From positions 1 to 31,885 of the IMG/VR virus record IMGVR_UViG_3300027522_000018: 31,885 nt of DNA; one strand, written 5' to 3'. The position numbers and the translations under genes are program-made. Below, one piece after another: positions 1-6,610 of this stretch; position 1 is the first letter of the stretch, and each line of letters begins with the position of its first letter. The DNA is from a virus. The notes beneath the pieces are model-generated. The model was not told the origin of the DNA, made no database searches, and saw only the letters and a program-made list of their open reading frames with translations.

Positions 1-92
1 ACTATCGAAAACATCGGTAGAACCATCGCCCCCTTACTCTGAACCTCGTCAGTAAAATAGGGGTTAAAGGGGTCCCTCCCCTCCGACCAGAT

Positions 93-185
93 TTAGTGCT
101 TTTTACTTTCCCTACCTATTGCGAATCCCATCATCCACATAATCATCATAGCCAGACCGACTATTAAGTGTTGGTTATATTCCAT
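93..185 (-). CDS. 30-residue single-pass membrane peptide
   Basis: This very short frame starts at an ATG inside the last codons of the upstream minus-strand gene (11-base overlap, the usual packing in this block) and ends at TAA. The product has a polar start (MEYNQH), a hydrophobic stretch rich in Met, Ile and Leu (residues 7-23) and a basic tail (GRESKKH), so it would cross the inner membrane once. The function is unknown; small holin-like or membrane-targeting phage peptides look like this. No gene was found between it and the left edge of the window. Support is the overlap and the clean membrane-segment pattern only. Confidence 0.45.
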   Translation of the reverse strand: MEYNQHLIVGLAMMIMWMMGFAIGRESKKH

Positions 186-432
186 GTTCAAATTGTTTTA
201 CTAGCTCACAAAGTTTCTCGTTCGATATAAAATCTTCTACCCAATCTTGGGGTGTGTAATCGTGTACGGATTCTTCGTCACCATCATTTACTAACTTGTA
301 AGTGTAATGTCTAGGAACAAAATCTTTTATAATAAAATCCAAACATTCATCTACACCTTCTTCGTAATAGAACACAACTAAATCTCTACCGTATAACTCG
401 TAACTATCGTAGCTTAATTTATTTAATCTCAT
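175..432 (-). CDS. hypothetical acidic phage protein (85 aa)
   Basis: This is a small, acidic soluble protein with no recognised domain. It is rich in Tyr and Asp/Glu (for example LVVFYYEEGVDECLDFIIKD), which is common among phage early proteins that bind host factors, but nothing shows a partner. It sits six bases after the previous minus-strand gene and its end overlaps a short membrane peptide, so it is probably co-transcribed from the promoter near 3064-3096. The start follows an A/T-rich leader without a Shine-Dalgarno sequence. Confidence 0.6.
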   Translation of the reverse strand: MRLNKLSYDSYELYGRDLVVFYYEEGVDECLDFIIKDFVPRHYTYKLVNDGDEESVHDYTPQDWVEDFISNEKLCELVKQFEHGI

Positions 433-438
433 AATTTC

Positions 439-639
439 TTAGTTTAATCTACCTGACCTTTCAGACATCAGAACATCAATTAGTTTATCTTGGGCCTCAA
501 TACGTTTTGAGTTAAGTTCAATAAAGTCATATAGAATCTGTTTGGACTTTGCACTTGTTTCTGATAAAATTATTAAATCAGATAAAGCTTTCATAACCCC
601 TTTGTTAAATTCGTTTTGTAAATCTTGTGGTGTTTTCAT
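439..639 (-). CDS. hypothetical helical protein (66 aa)
   Basis: This small protein is predicted mostly helical, with heptad-like Leu/Ile spacing (for example LQNEFNKGVMKALSDLIIL) that suggests a short coiled coil or helical bundle. No family is recognised. It lies between two small genes of the same strand with gaps of 12 and 6 bases, consistent with one transcript. The start is an ATG after a run of A and T. Confidence 0.55.
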   Translation of the reverse strand: MKTPQDLQNEFNKGVMKALSDLIILSETSAKSKQILYDFIELNSKRIEAQDKLIDVLMSERSGRLN

Positions 640-651
640 ATAATATTTTTT

Positions 652-840
652 TTAATCGGTCGGATATGACCTGGTTGACTCCCAATAATAATCGCACTTA
701 GTTACCCCGTTTTCATCTTCTCCCTTAGTTGGTGGTCGGGCAAAATACGATTGTAAATAATCGGATGAAGTCGATGTAAATCGGTAGCAAGTTTCTTTTA
801 ACGTACAATCTTTTCCACTACATTTAGCTATATCTGACAT
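652..840 (-). CDS. small Cys-containing phage protein (62 aa)
   Basis: The N-terminal half carries three cysteines spaced C-x4-C-x5-C (KCSGKDCTLKETCYRF) and a fourth follows near residue 49 (TKCDYYWES), a pattern that could bind one zinc ion. I recall similar short Cys proteins in flavobacterial phages but no known function. The ATG is preceded by an A/T-rich linker that is nearly the same as those before the genes starting at 2343 and 2576. Just upstream lies what looks like the 3' remnant of another gene and then the methyltransferase unit. Confidence 0.6.
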   Translation of the reverse strand: MSDIAKCSGKDCTLKETCYRFTSTSSDYLQSYFARPPTKGEDENGVTKCDYYWESTRSYPTD

Positions 841-848
841 CTTTTAGT

Positions 849-911
849 CTATTGTTTTAGTTTATAATTTTTAACAGTTGCTAAATCAACATTAAAAAGT
901 AGTTTAGCTTG
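849..911 (-). pseudogene. possible 3' remnant of a gene cut by the methyltransferase unit
   Basis: On the minus strand a frame without a start reads HQAKLLFNVDLATVKNYKL followed by KQ and a TAG stop, ending eight bases before the next ATG. The ending resembles real gene ends in this block (VELKQ-stop at 2583, KQLKQ-stop at 2352), and 20 bases of it also occur inside the DnaA-like gene at about 2637-2656. It may be the tail left when the methyltransferase unit replaced the body of a gene. The fragment is short, so chance is a real alternative, and it overlaps the attC-like hairpin described separately. Confidence 0.3.
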
Positions 912-920
912 GTGTTAGGC
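872..920. repeat. attC-like imperfect hairpin, left side of the methyltransferase unit
   Basis: The arms pair as TAAC (872-875) with GTTA (914-917) and GCTAAA (880-885) with TTTAGC (903-908), separated by unpaired spacers of 4 and 5 bases. This is the R-spacer-L layout of integron attC sites. The outer right box GTTAGGC (914-920) fits the core consensus GTTRRRY exactly, while the outer left box (TTTTAAC) matches only in its AAC end. The assignment is inferred from structure; no integron integrase is in the window. Confidence 0.4.
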
Positions 921-923
921 ACA
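912..923. repeat. 12-bp inverted repeat, copy 1 (GTGTTAGGCACA)
   Basis: This copy is exactly complementary to TGTGCCTAACAC at 1725-1736, and the pair flanks the methyltransferase gene. The 12-base match contains integron-type core boxes GTTAGGC and GCCTAAC. It stops matching on both sides, so it is not part of a longer terminal repeat like those of an insertion sequence, and no transposase lies between the copies. Confidence 0.85.
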
Positions 924-924
924 A

Positions 925-1695
925 TTAAAATAACGTGCTGTTAATTCTATCCTGTGCTATATTAAAATATTTTTCGTCTTGCTCAATACCTACAAAGTTT
1001 CTGTTTAAGTTCTTTGTGGCTACTCCTGTACTTCCGCTGCCCATTGTAAAATCTAATATAGTTTCGTTTTCGTTGGTATAGGTTTTTATTAAGTATTCCA
1101 TTAAAGCTATTGGCTTTTGGGTAGGGTGTAGTTTACCTCCGTTAGCATTAGGTACACTATTTATTTTTATTACAGTTTCTGGATATTTACCTCTTAAAAT
1201 CTCCATTCCTTGTTCTCCTTTAAACGATAAACCTCCTTGTATTTTATTTGAGGATTTAATCAACTGTTTATTTCTATTAACCATCTCCCCATTTTTAAAC
1301 CTTTTTTTAGTAGAATCTGAGTAGTCTTGAAATTGAGGGTTGTATGTTGGTAGCTTATTGTAAAAAATACTTATAATTTCGTGGTATTTCATTGGTAATT
1401 TTTTAGCTGTAGCAAAACCTCCAGAAGTGTTTTTATGCCAAATCCAATCGTACCTATAATCCTTAATATTACTCATTCTTAAAGCAGAACTAAACGGCTC
1501 AGAACCAAACAATACAATTGCTCCATTAGGTTTAATTATCCTATTAAGTTGCTCCCACATCAAATCAAAATCTATTACTGAATCCCACTTACATGCTGTT
1601 GTTCCATATGGTGGGTCTGTAATAATAGCATCTATACTATTATCTTCAATTGTTTTCATTACTTCAAGGCAATCTCCTTTTCTTAAATCTATCAT
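925..1695 (-). CDS. orphan site-specific DNA methyltransferase (beta-type order)
   Basis: This 256-residue enzyme should methylate adenine-N6 or cytosine-N4 using S-adenosylmethionine. The catalytic motif DPPY is at residues 27-30 (TDPPYGTT), and the AdoMet-binding motif lies near the C-terminus (LDFTMGSGSTGVA) after HPTQKP, so the order is catalytic-before-binding as in the beta group. No restriction enzyme is adjacent, which fits a phage enzyme for evading host restriction or for marking DNA. It is set off from its neighbours by a 12-bp inverted repeat and attC-like hairpins on both sides. By eye it also uses fewer TCG and CGA codons than nearby genes, suggesting acquisition. The target sequence cannot be read from the protein. 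Confidence 0.92.
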   Translation of the reverse strand: MIDLRKGDCLEVMKTIEDNSIDAIITDPPYGTTACKWDSVIDFDLMWEQLNRIIKPNGAIVLFGSEPFSSALRMSNIKDYRYDWIWHKNTSGGFATAKKLPMKYHEIISIFYNKLPTYNPQFQDYSDSTKKRFKNGEMVNRNKQLIKSSNKIQGGLSFKGEQGMEILRGKYPETVIKINSVPNANGGKLHPTQKPIALMEYLIKTYTNENETILDFTMGSGSTGVATKNLNRNFVGIEQDEKYFNIAQDRINSTLF

Positions 1696-1724
1696 TATTT
1701 TTTATTTAAATTCATTATTAAAAC

Positions 1725-1736
1725 TGTGCCTAACAC
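1725..1736. repeat. 12-bp inverted repeat, copy 2 (TGTGCCTAACAC)
   Basis: This is the perfect inverted partner of 912-923. It lies 29 bases upstream of the methyltransferase start and contains GCCTAAC (1728-1734), which fits the integron inverse-core consensus RYYYAAC exactly. Confidence 0.85.
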
Positions 1737-1786
1737 GGTATAAATAACATGGCGAAAAGCCACGTTTCTTATACTAACCGTTAACC
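1728..1786. repeat. attC-like imperfect hairpin, right side of the methyltransferase unit
   Basis: Outer boxes TAAC (1731-1734) and GTTA (1780-1783) pair, followed by unpaired spacers, then TATAA with TTATA, AAC with GTT, and TGGC with GCCA closed by a GAAAA loop. The left box GCCTAAC is a consensus inverse core; the right box GTTAACC differs from GTTRRRY at one place. The many unpaired bases set it apart from a terminator, and it is not followed by a T run on either strand. Intergenic DNA from here to 1932 holds a further short inverted repeat (GATAGC/GCTATC) and no gene. Confidence 0.45.
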
Positions 1787-1932
1787 CACTATGGAGGCAA
1801 TCCCCACCGCCCCCATGCTGATTTTTAAACCCCTAGGTTCAAATTGATTGATAGCTATCACGCTGCTATCGGTCGGATTAGTTAAGTATGATGGAATTGA
1901 ACCACCTTACTACGATGTAAATATACAATTAA

Positions 1933-2127
1933 TTACTCAACTCCCATCATTAATTCGTAACAAGATAGCTTTACTAAATTCAGTCCGATTAAGTTCGACT
2001 CTTTTTTCTTCTTTCTATGCTCAGTAAGCTTAATCGAGTGATACAGACGTTTTTCTTCTTTAGATAACGTAGTATATCCGTTCTCTTTTTTAACTCGACT
2101 CTTATGTATTTGTGTTAAATTCTTCAT
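1933..2127 (-). CDS. small basic hypothetical protein (64 aa)
   Basis: This is a strongly basic protein, with KSRVKKEN near the start and HRKKKKES in the middle, which suggests binding to nucleic acid, but no fold is recognised. It starts three bases from the end of the upstream gene at 2131, so it is tightly coupled to it. After its stop there is a non-coding gap of over 200 bases leading to the methyltransferase unit. Confidence 0.55.
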   Translation of the reverse strand: MKNLTQIHKSRVKKENGYTTLSKEEKRLYHSIKLTEHRKKKKESNLIGLNLVKLSCYELMMGVE

Positions 2128-2130
2128 TGT

Positions 2131-2343
2131 TTAGTTTCTTAGTAGTTTATGTATTTCTTCGTCAGCCCAATTGTAACACTCTTGTGGTGTAGCGAATTGT
2201 TTAGAAGATTCTGTAACCCAATTACCTGTCTTCTTTCCTCTTTTATAGATTCCACAAATCCAACCTGAACCTGAGTTGGCTAAAGGACTTACTTGAATCC
2301 ACCAACCTATCTCTAGGTAGTAGTCAATGACTCGTTCATTCAT
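2131..2343 (-). CDS. hypothetical protein (70 aa)
   Basis: This is a soluble protein with several Trp residues (GWWIQ, GSGWICGIY, GNWV, YNWADEE) and a mixed strand/helix pattern, perhaps a small single-domain fold with a C-terminal helix. No family is recognised. The ATG follows an A/T linker that overlaps the end of the gene at 2352-2576 and is nearly the same as the linkers before 2576 and 840. Confidence 0.6.
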   Translation of the reverse strand: MNERVIDYYLEIGWWIQVSPLANSGSGWICGIYKRGKKTGNWVTESSKQFATPQECYNWADEEIHKLLRN

Positions 2344-2351
2344 CTCTTAGT

Positions 2352-2576
2352 TTATTGTTTTAGTTGTTTGATTCTTGTTAATACATCTAAATAACTTATT
2401 GTTATAGTAGCACCTAATGGCACATCTTGTTTTGGTAACTTCTCCAACTCCTCTATTACTCGTTTGTTGGCTAGCATCATAATCGTGTTAGCTTTTTTAG
2501 TTAAATCGCAATCAGTTTGTTGAACACCTAATTCATAGACTTGAAATAGTATATCTTCTAGTGTTTTGGTTTTCAT
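2352..2576 (-). CDS. hypothetical helical protein (74 aa)
   Basis: This is a mostly helical small protein that ends in KQLKQ. No domain is recognised. Its start lies six bases after the stop of the DnaA-like gene, using the linker ACTAAG before ATG, and the same linker type is repeated at its own 3' end. It is probably part of one early transcript with 2583-3026. Confidence 0.6.
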   Translation of the reverse strand: MKTKTLEDILFQVYELGVQQTDCDLTKKANTIMMLANKRVIEELEKLPKQDVPLGATITISYLDVLTRIKQLKQ

Positions 2577-2582
2577 CTTAGT

Positions 2583-3026
2583 CTATTGTTTTAATTCAAC
2601 AACCCCTTCTACAGATACCATAACCATAGAAACAGCTTGTTTTAGTTTATAATTTTGTTCTTTAAGCCTAGTAATCTCAGCGTTTAGTTCCGAAATGATT
2701 ATAGCCGTATCAATTTGAGTATTATCGTTTATGCTTAACCCTAACGCACTACAACAACTATTATAGTCTATAACGTAGTCTGGTTCAGTTTCCATCTTAT
2801 AAGCGTGTCGTTTATTCCAAAAACATACGTTAGTAGGGTCTTTATTGAAAGCTTCGGCTAAAGCGTTTACGGAAATGTGCGGATTAAGTCGTTTATATAG
2901 GTTTGAAGCTATAAATCTACCTTTAACTATATCGTCTGTTCTACGTTTACTCAGAATACGATTAGGTATATCGAGTATATTAGATACGATTGTAGTTAAT
3001 TCGATTACGGTCATCTTGTTTCTCAT
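2583..3026 (-). CDS. DnaA domain-IV-like DNA-binding protein with C-terminal coiled coil
   Basis: This 147-residue protein has at about residues 27-78 the pattern of the DnaA C-terminal origin-binding domain: a basic helix start (SKRRTDDIVKGRFIASNLY), then ISVNALAEAF and NKDPTNVCFWNKRHAYKME, which parallels the DHTTV...KK signature of DnaA. The ATPase domain of DnaA is absent. Residues 108-132 (SELNAEITRLKEQNYKLKQ) look like a coiled coil, so it may dimerise. As first gene after the promoter at 3064-3096 it is probably made early. It could bind phage or host DnaA-box-like sites in replication or regulation. The family call is by motif only; ATG at codon 5 is an alternative start. Confidence 0.6.
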   Translation of the reverse strand: MRNKMTVIELTTIVSNILDIPNRILSKRRTDDIVKGRFIASNLYKRLNPHISVNALAEAFNKDPTNVCFWNKRHAYKMETEPDYVIDYNSCCSALGLSINDNTQIDTAIIISELNAEITRLKEQNYKLKQAVSMVMVSVEGVVELKQ

Positions 3027-3063
3027 AATATCAATAAATCTGTTTAGGTTAATAATTCTGGTA

Positions 3064-3096
3064 CAAATATAGCAAACATTTGTTAATAAACTACAA
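3064..3096 (-). promoter_or_regulatory. Bacteroidetes-type promoter for the left minus-strand block
   Basis: Reading on the minus strand, TTG (3096-3094) is followed after 22 bases by TATATTTG (3071-3064), matching the flavobacterial consensus TTG, a spacer of 17-23, then TAnnTTTG. Transcription would begin near 3057, about 30 bases before the ATG of the DnaA-like gene. Confidence 0.65.
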
Positions 3097-3385
3097 TTCC
3101 CTAAGTTATTTTTAAAAAGGTTTTTAAGGTATGATTTTAACCATTAATTTACAAGTATTTGACTCCTACCTCTAAGCTACTTTTTAGGATTAAGTGAATT
3201 TAAGTCAATCAACCCCTTAAATGCCTTTAAATCAATAAAAAGAAATGTATATCTCTAAGCGACCTACAAGGGGTTAAGGAAAAAGACATATATATACTTA
3301 TATATTAGTTATTATTATATTTAATAAATACAAGTACGGATTAAAATAATTTAATATAAATAAGTTATAATATAAATATTTTTCG

Positions 3386-3393
3386 TATGTTTG
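3386..3393 (+). promoter_or_regulatory. possible -7 box upstream of the late operon (TATGTTTG)
   Basis: The sequence matches TAnnTTTG, but no TTG is found at the right distance upstream. Initiation about seven bases downstream would fall at the ATG at 3398, giving a leaderless transcript. Either that is real or expression begins elsewhere, for example with help from the phage sigma-like protein. Confidence 0.35.
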
Positions 3394-3397
3394 TAAA

Positions 3398-3937
3398 ATG
3401 ATTGGAACTTACAGGATAACAAATAAGAAAAATGGAGATTCATTTATTGGAACATCTAAGGATGTTTTAAAAACTTTGAAAAACCAAAGGTATCGCCTTA
3501 AAAACAATAAACACACCAATAAAAAACTTCAAGGTGCTGTAAACGAATTTAAGTTTAAGAACTTTGAATTTGAATTAATTGAAGAGTGTGTTATTGAAAA
3601 TCAATTTGTTAGACAATATTATTGGTATAAAAAGAGTAACCATAATTACAATATAATTATAGTTAACCCTCACAAAAGACCAAGAGTAGAGTGGACTTCT
3701 GAGCAACGAGATAATCACTCGTCTTTGACTAACGCTAGAGTTCCTGTTCAAGCTATTTCTGTTTGGGGAATAGATGAAGAAGAAATAAAATACTTTGATT
3801 CTTTAGGTCAAGCTGCTAGAGAATTATTTCCAGAAATGACCCAAGATAAGGCTACTGCTAGTATTCGTTCAGTAATAAAAGGTACTTGGATTCATTTTGA
3901 GGGTTGGAAATTTAAAGAATGGAAAAAAGATGACTAA
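3398..3937 (+). CDS. degenerate GIY-YIG domain protein with NUMOD-like C-terminus
   Basis: The N-terminal ~95 residues match the GIY-YIG homing-endonuclease fold (GTYRITNKKNGDSFIG, then KNNKHTNKKLQGAVNEF and NYNII). The key residues are altered: the YIG tyrosine is Phe, and by alignment to I-TevI the catalytic Arg, His and Glu positions carry Thr, Gln and Arg. Residues ~115-175 (VQAISVWGIDEEEIKYFDS...GTWIHFEGWKF) resemble NUMOD/IENR DNA-binding repeats. It is therefore probably a DNA-binding protein that no longer cuts. Its end overlaps the TerS start by eight bases, so the two are translated together. It may be a decayed selfish gene or a packaging helper. Confidence 0.75.
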   Translation: MIGTYRITNKKNGDSFIGTSKDVLKTLKNQRYRLKNNKHTNKKLQGAVNEFKFKNFEFELIEECVIENQFVRQYYWYKKSNHNYNIIIVNPHKRPRVEWTSEQRDNHSSLTNARVPVQAISVWGIDEEEIKYFDSLGQAARELFPEMTQDKATASIRSVIKGTWIHFEGWKFKEWKKDD

Positions 3938-4406
3938 ACAACTACCAACAGAATTAAAAAGACAGAGGGGAACTCTTCGAGCGGATAGACAAAATCCAGC
4001 AGAACCGATTCTGCCTAGCTCTATTCCACCTACTCCGACTTGGTTGTCCGAGCAAGGACAGAAGAGTTTCATTGAGTTAAGCCACATTTTACACGACATG
4101 ACTGTGTTGACTCTAGCCGACTCTATGGCACTCGAAATGCTTTGCGACTCATACAGCGAGTATAAGGCAGCCAAAGAAGTAATCAATACTCTAGGGTCAA
4201 CTGATATAGTTATGTCACGAGAGGGCAACCCAAAGACCGTCATTCGACCAGAGGTACAGATAGCTAACCAAGCTTTCGTTAGAGTCTTTCAATTACTAAA
4301 AGAATTTGGTCTAACTCCATCGAGTCGAGCGAAGGTAAATGCAATCGAAGGATATGCGACTACACCAGACATTAAAATAGAAAATTTCTTTAACAATGAC
4401 GAGTAA
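3930..4406 (+). CDS. terS: phage terminase small subunit, P27 family
   Basis: TerS recognises the phage DNA and hands it to the large terminase subunit for packaging. The protein shows P27-type features: a basic N-terminus (PTELKRQRGTLRADRQNP), a Pro-rich bridge, the helical block LADSMALEMLCDSYSEYKAA, and near the end GLTPSSRAKVNAIEG. I chose the ATG at 3930 over the in-frame one at 3897 because P27 proteins usually begin close to this basic segment and a GGAAAAAAG stretch precedes it. Its end overlaps the following methyltransferase by 11 bases. Confidence 0.88.
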   Translation: MTKQLPTELKRQRGTLRADRQNPAEPILPSSIPPTPTWLSEQGQKSFIELSHILHDMTVLTLADSMALEMLCDSYSEYKAAKEVINTLGSTDIVMSREGNPKTVIRPEVQIANQAFVRVFQLLKEFGLTPSSRAKVNAIEGYATTPDIKIENFFNNDE

Positions 4407-5025
4407 AATAACCAACGAATGCAACATGGAGCTAATGGCTAGGTATAAAGATAATCACTTTGACTTGGCTATTGTAGACCCGCCTTATGGGATTGGAGCA
4501 AACAAAGAAAAAGAGCATAACGGGTGGAAAAGTTACGGTGTAAAAGAATGGGATAATGAAATACCAAAAAAAGAATATTTTGACGAACTAAAAAGAGTAA
4601 GTAAAAATCAAATAGTTTGGGGGGGGAATTATATGACTGAATTTTTACCGCCAAAAATGTGCTGGTTATTATGGGATAAAGGGCAAAGAGATTTTAGTTT
4701 AGCTGATGGAGAATTAGCGTGGACAAGTTTTGATAAGGCAATGAGAATTTTTGAAATGCCAAGAGCCACAGCAATGAAAGACGCAAAAGATAACGGTGGA
4801 AAAATACACGCAACTCAAAAGCCAGTCAAACTTTACGAATGGATTTTAATGAACTACGCAAAGCAAGGCGACAAAATACTAGACACACATCTAGGCTCTG
4901 GCTCAATAGCTTTAGCTTGCCATAATTTAGGGTTTGACTTAACTGCTTGCGAATTAGATAAAGAATATTTCGATGCAAGTCAGAAGCGACTAAAAGAGCA
5001 CACAGCTCAACTTAGAATACTATAA
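4396..5025 (+). CDS. orphan DNA methyltransferase inserted between terS and terL
   Basis: This 209-residue AdoMet-dependent enzyme has DPPYGIG at residues 28-34, WGGNYM and HATQKP in the middle, and the AdoMet-binding motif LDTHLGSGSIALA near residues 161-173. The order is catalytic-before-binding, as in small phage adenine-N6 or cytosine-N4 methyltransferases. It overlaps TerS by 11 bases and is followed five bases later by TerL. Being made with the packaging motor suggests that it marks DNA late, perhaps in concatemers about to be packaged; that link is inferred from position only. No restriction partner is present. It is not a close copy of the methyltransferase at 925-1695. Confidence 0.9.
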   Translation: MTSKITNECNMELMARYKDNHFDLAIVDPPYGIGANKEKEHNGWKSYGVKEWDNEIPKKEYFDELKRVSKNQIVWGGNYMTEFLPPKMCWLLWDKGQRDFSLADGELAWTSFDKAMRIFEMPRATAMKDAKDNGGKIHATQKPVKLYEWILMNYAKQGDKILDTHLGSGSIALACHNLGFDLTACELDKEYFDASQKRLKEHTAQLRIL

Positions 5026-5029
5026 AACG

Positions 5030-6610
5030 ATGAATAATCTATCAAACATAGACGAATCTATTTGGTGGTTTGATAAAGTCGCAGCTAGACGAGCCGTTGA
5101 TTTTATTGAAACCTTTTGCCAACACACTAAAGGCGATTTGGCTGGAACTAAATTCATCTTAGAAGCTTGGCAAGTTGAAATCATAGAGGGATTGTTCGGT
5201 TGGAAGTCTAAAGCAACTAATCTAAGAAAGTTTAGACAATGTTTTATCTTCATACCTCGTAAAAACGGAAAAACGACTATGATGGTTGGTATAGCACTTT
5301 ATATGCTATTTTCTGATGGAGAAAAAGGTGCTGAGATAGTTTCGGCTGCTGCGGATAAAGAACAAGCTAGATTGTCGTTCAGTATAGCCAAACAGATGGT
5401 TATACAAGAACCTCAACTAATTAAACGAGCAGGTACTTTTAGAGATTCAATCACATACGATAAAGTCGGGTCGTTTTACAAAGTTATATCGGCTGATGCT
5501 GATACAAAACACGGATTAAACTTATCTTGTTGCTTACTAGATGAGATTCACTCACACAAAAACAGAGATTTATATGATGTACTTCTTACGTCAATGGGAG
5601 CTAGGAAAGAACCACTTATGCTTGGGATTACGACAGCTGGTGCAGGACATCAAAAAGACCATATTTGCAAAGAGCTTTACGATTATGCGAAGAAATTAAT
5701 TGATGGTTCGATTGAGGACGATTCGTTTTTGGGGGTTGTATTTGAAGCTCAACTAGAGGATGATATTTTTGACGAAGAAGTTTGGAAAAAGGCTAATCCT
5801 GGTTACGGTTCAATCATTACTGAAGAGTATATGAAACAACAAGCTGTAAAGGCAAAAAATGAGCCATCCTACGAGAACACTTTTAGACGATTACATCTTA
5901 ACCAATGGGTTGTAAACGAAGCTAAGTGGATTTCAGACAAAAAATGGATGGTTGGTGGAACTAAGGTTGATTTAGCTAAATTAAAAGGACGACCTTGTTT
6001 TGGTGGTTTAGATTTAGCTTCGACTAGAGATATTACTACTTTAGCTCTTATTTTCCCAGACGATAACGATGGTTACGACTTGATTATGTACTCGTTTATA
6101 CCCGAAGAAAACGCACACAAACGAAGTGAGCGAGATAAGGTAAACTATTCTAAATGGGCTAGAGAGGGTTTAGTCGAACTAACTCCAGGCGATGTTTGTG
6201 ATTACAACTACATTAAACAAAAAATAAGGGATTTAAGTGAATTATACGATATTCGTATGATAGCTTACGATAGGTGGAACGCTTCTCAGATTGTAATCGA
6301 CCTCACAGATGAAGGTTGCCCGATGATTCCAGTAGGACAAGGTTATAAAACGATGTCACCTGCTACAAAACAATTTGAAACTTTAGCACTTAGCGGAAAG
6401 CTACGACATGGTGGTCAACCTGTACTTAGATGGATGATGTCTAACGTAGTACTAACCTTTGACCCTGCTGGAAACGTCAAGCCGAATAAGGCGAAATCAA
6501 ACGAAAAGATTGATGGTGTGGTCAGTTGTATAATGGCACTATCCGAAGCGATGCAAAACAAAAACGGAGGAAACTCAGCTTATGATGACAAAGAGATATT
6601 CTTTATCTAA
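5030..6610 (+). CDS. terL: terminase large subunit (packaging ATPase and nuclease)
   Basis: TerL cuts concatemeric phage DNA and pumps it through the portal. At 526 residues it has the usual size. The ATPase half carries the Walker A motif PRKNGKT (residues 76-82) and Walker B CLLDE (168-172) followed by HSH, and the coupling-type TTAGAG near 201. The nuclease half starts with GGLDLAST (325-332) with its metal-binding Asp, and a later Asp occurs in KIDGVVSCIMAL near the end. It resembles the Terminase_1/HK97-like family. The sigma-like gene begins inside its last 29 bases. Confidence 0.95.
   Translation: MNNLSNIDESIWWFDKVAARRAVDFIETFCQHTKGDLAGTKFILEAWQVEIIEGLFGWKSKATNLRKFRQCFIFIPRKNGKTTMMVGIALYMLFSDGEKGAEIVSAAADKEQARLSFSIAKQMVIQEPQLIKRAGTFRDSITYDKVGSFYKVISADADTKHGLNLSCCLLDEIHSHKNRDLYDVLLTSMGARKEPLMLGITTAGAGHQKDHICKELYDYAKKLIDGSIEDDSFLGVVFEAQLEDDIFDEEVWKKANPGYGSIITEEYMKQQAVKAKNEPSYENTFRRLHLNQWVVNEAKWISDKKWMVGGTKVDLAKLKGRPCFGGLDLASTRDITTLALIFPDDNDGYDLIMYSFIPEENAHKRSERDKVNYSKWAREGLVELTPGDVCDYNYIKQKIRDLSELYDIRMIAYDRWNASQIVIDLTDEGCPMIPVGQGYKTMSPATKQFETLALSGKLRHGGQPVLRWMMSNVVLTFDPAGNVKPNKAKSNEKIDGVVSCIMALSEAMQNKNGGNSAYDDKEIFFI

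Larger units (their letters stand above)
3027..3397. other. divergent intergenic control region
   Basis: This 371-base AT-rich gap without a gene separates the left minus-strand block from the late operon. It holds a minus-strand promoter (3064-3096), a plus-strand -7-like box (3386-3393), an 8-bp inverted repeat AACCCCTT (3211-3218) with AAGGGGTT (3268-3275), a repeated CTCTAAGC (near 3170 and 3253) and two copies of TTTAAnTCAAT (near 3199 and 3226). The repeats could be operator sites for a regulator of the late genes, but no regulator binding here can be named. Confidence 0.6.

Noticed and set aside
1850-1872. Inverted repeat GATAGC/GCTATC as a terminator
   Set aside because: The stem is short and not followed by a T run on either strand; it was left as a minor repeat.
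1883-1906. tRNA-like T-arm on the minus strand (GGTGG, loop TTCAATT, CCATC) that suggested a tRNA or an attachment site
   Set aside because: No matching acceptor strand, D-arm or anticodon arm can be found upstream on the minus strand, and a coding frame lies where the rest would be. It is probably a chance hairpin.
3869-4243. 124-residue minus-strand frame across terS
   Set aside because: It lies opposite the well-supported TerS gene, has no leader or coupling to neighbours and no domain; it is a shadow frame.
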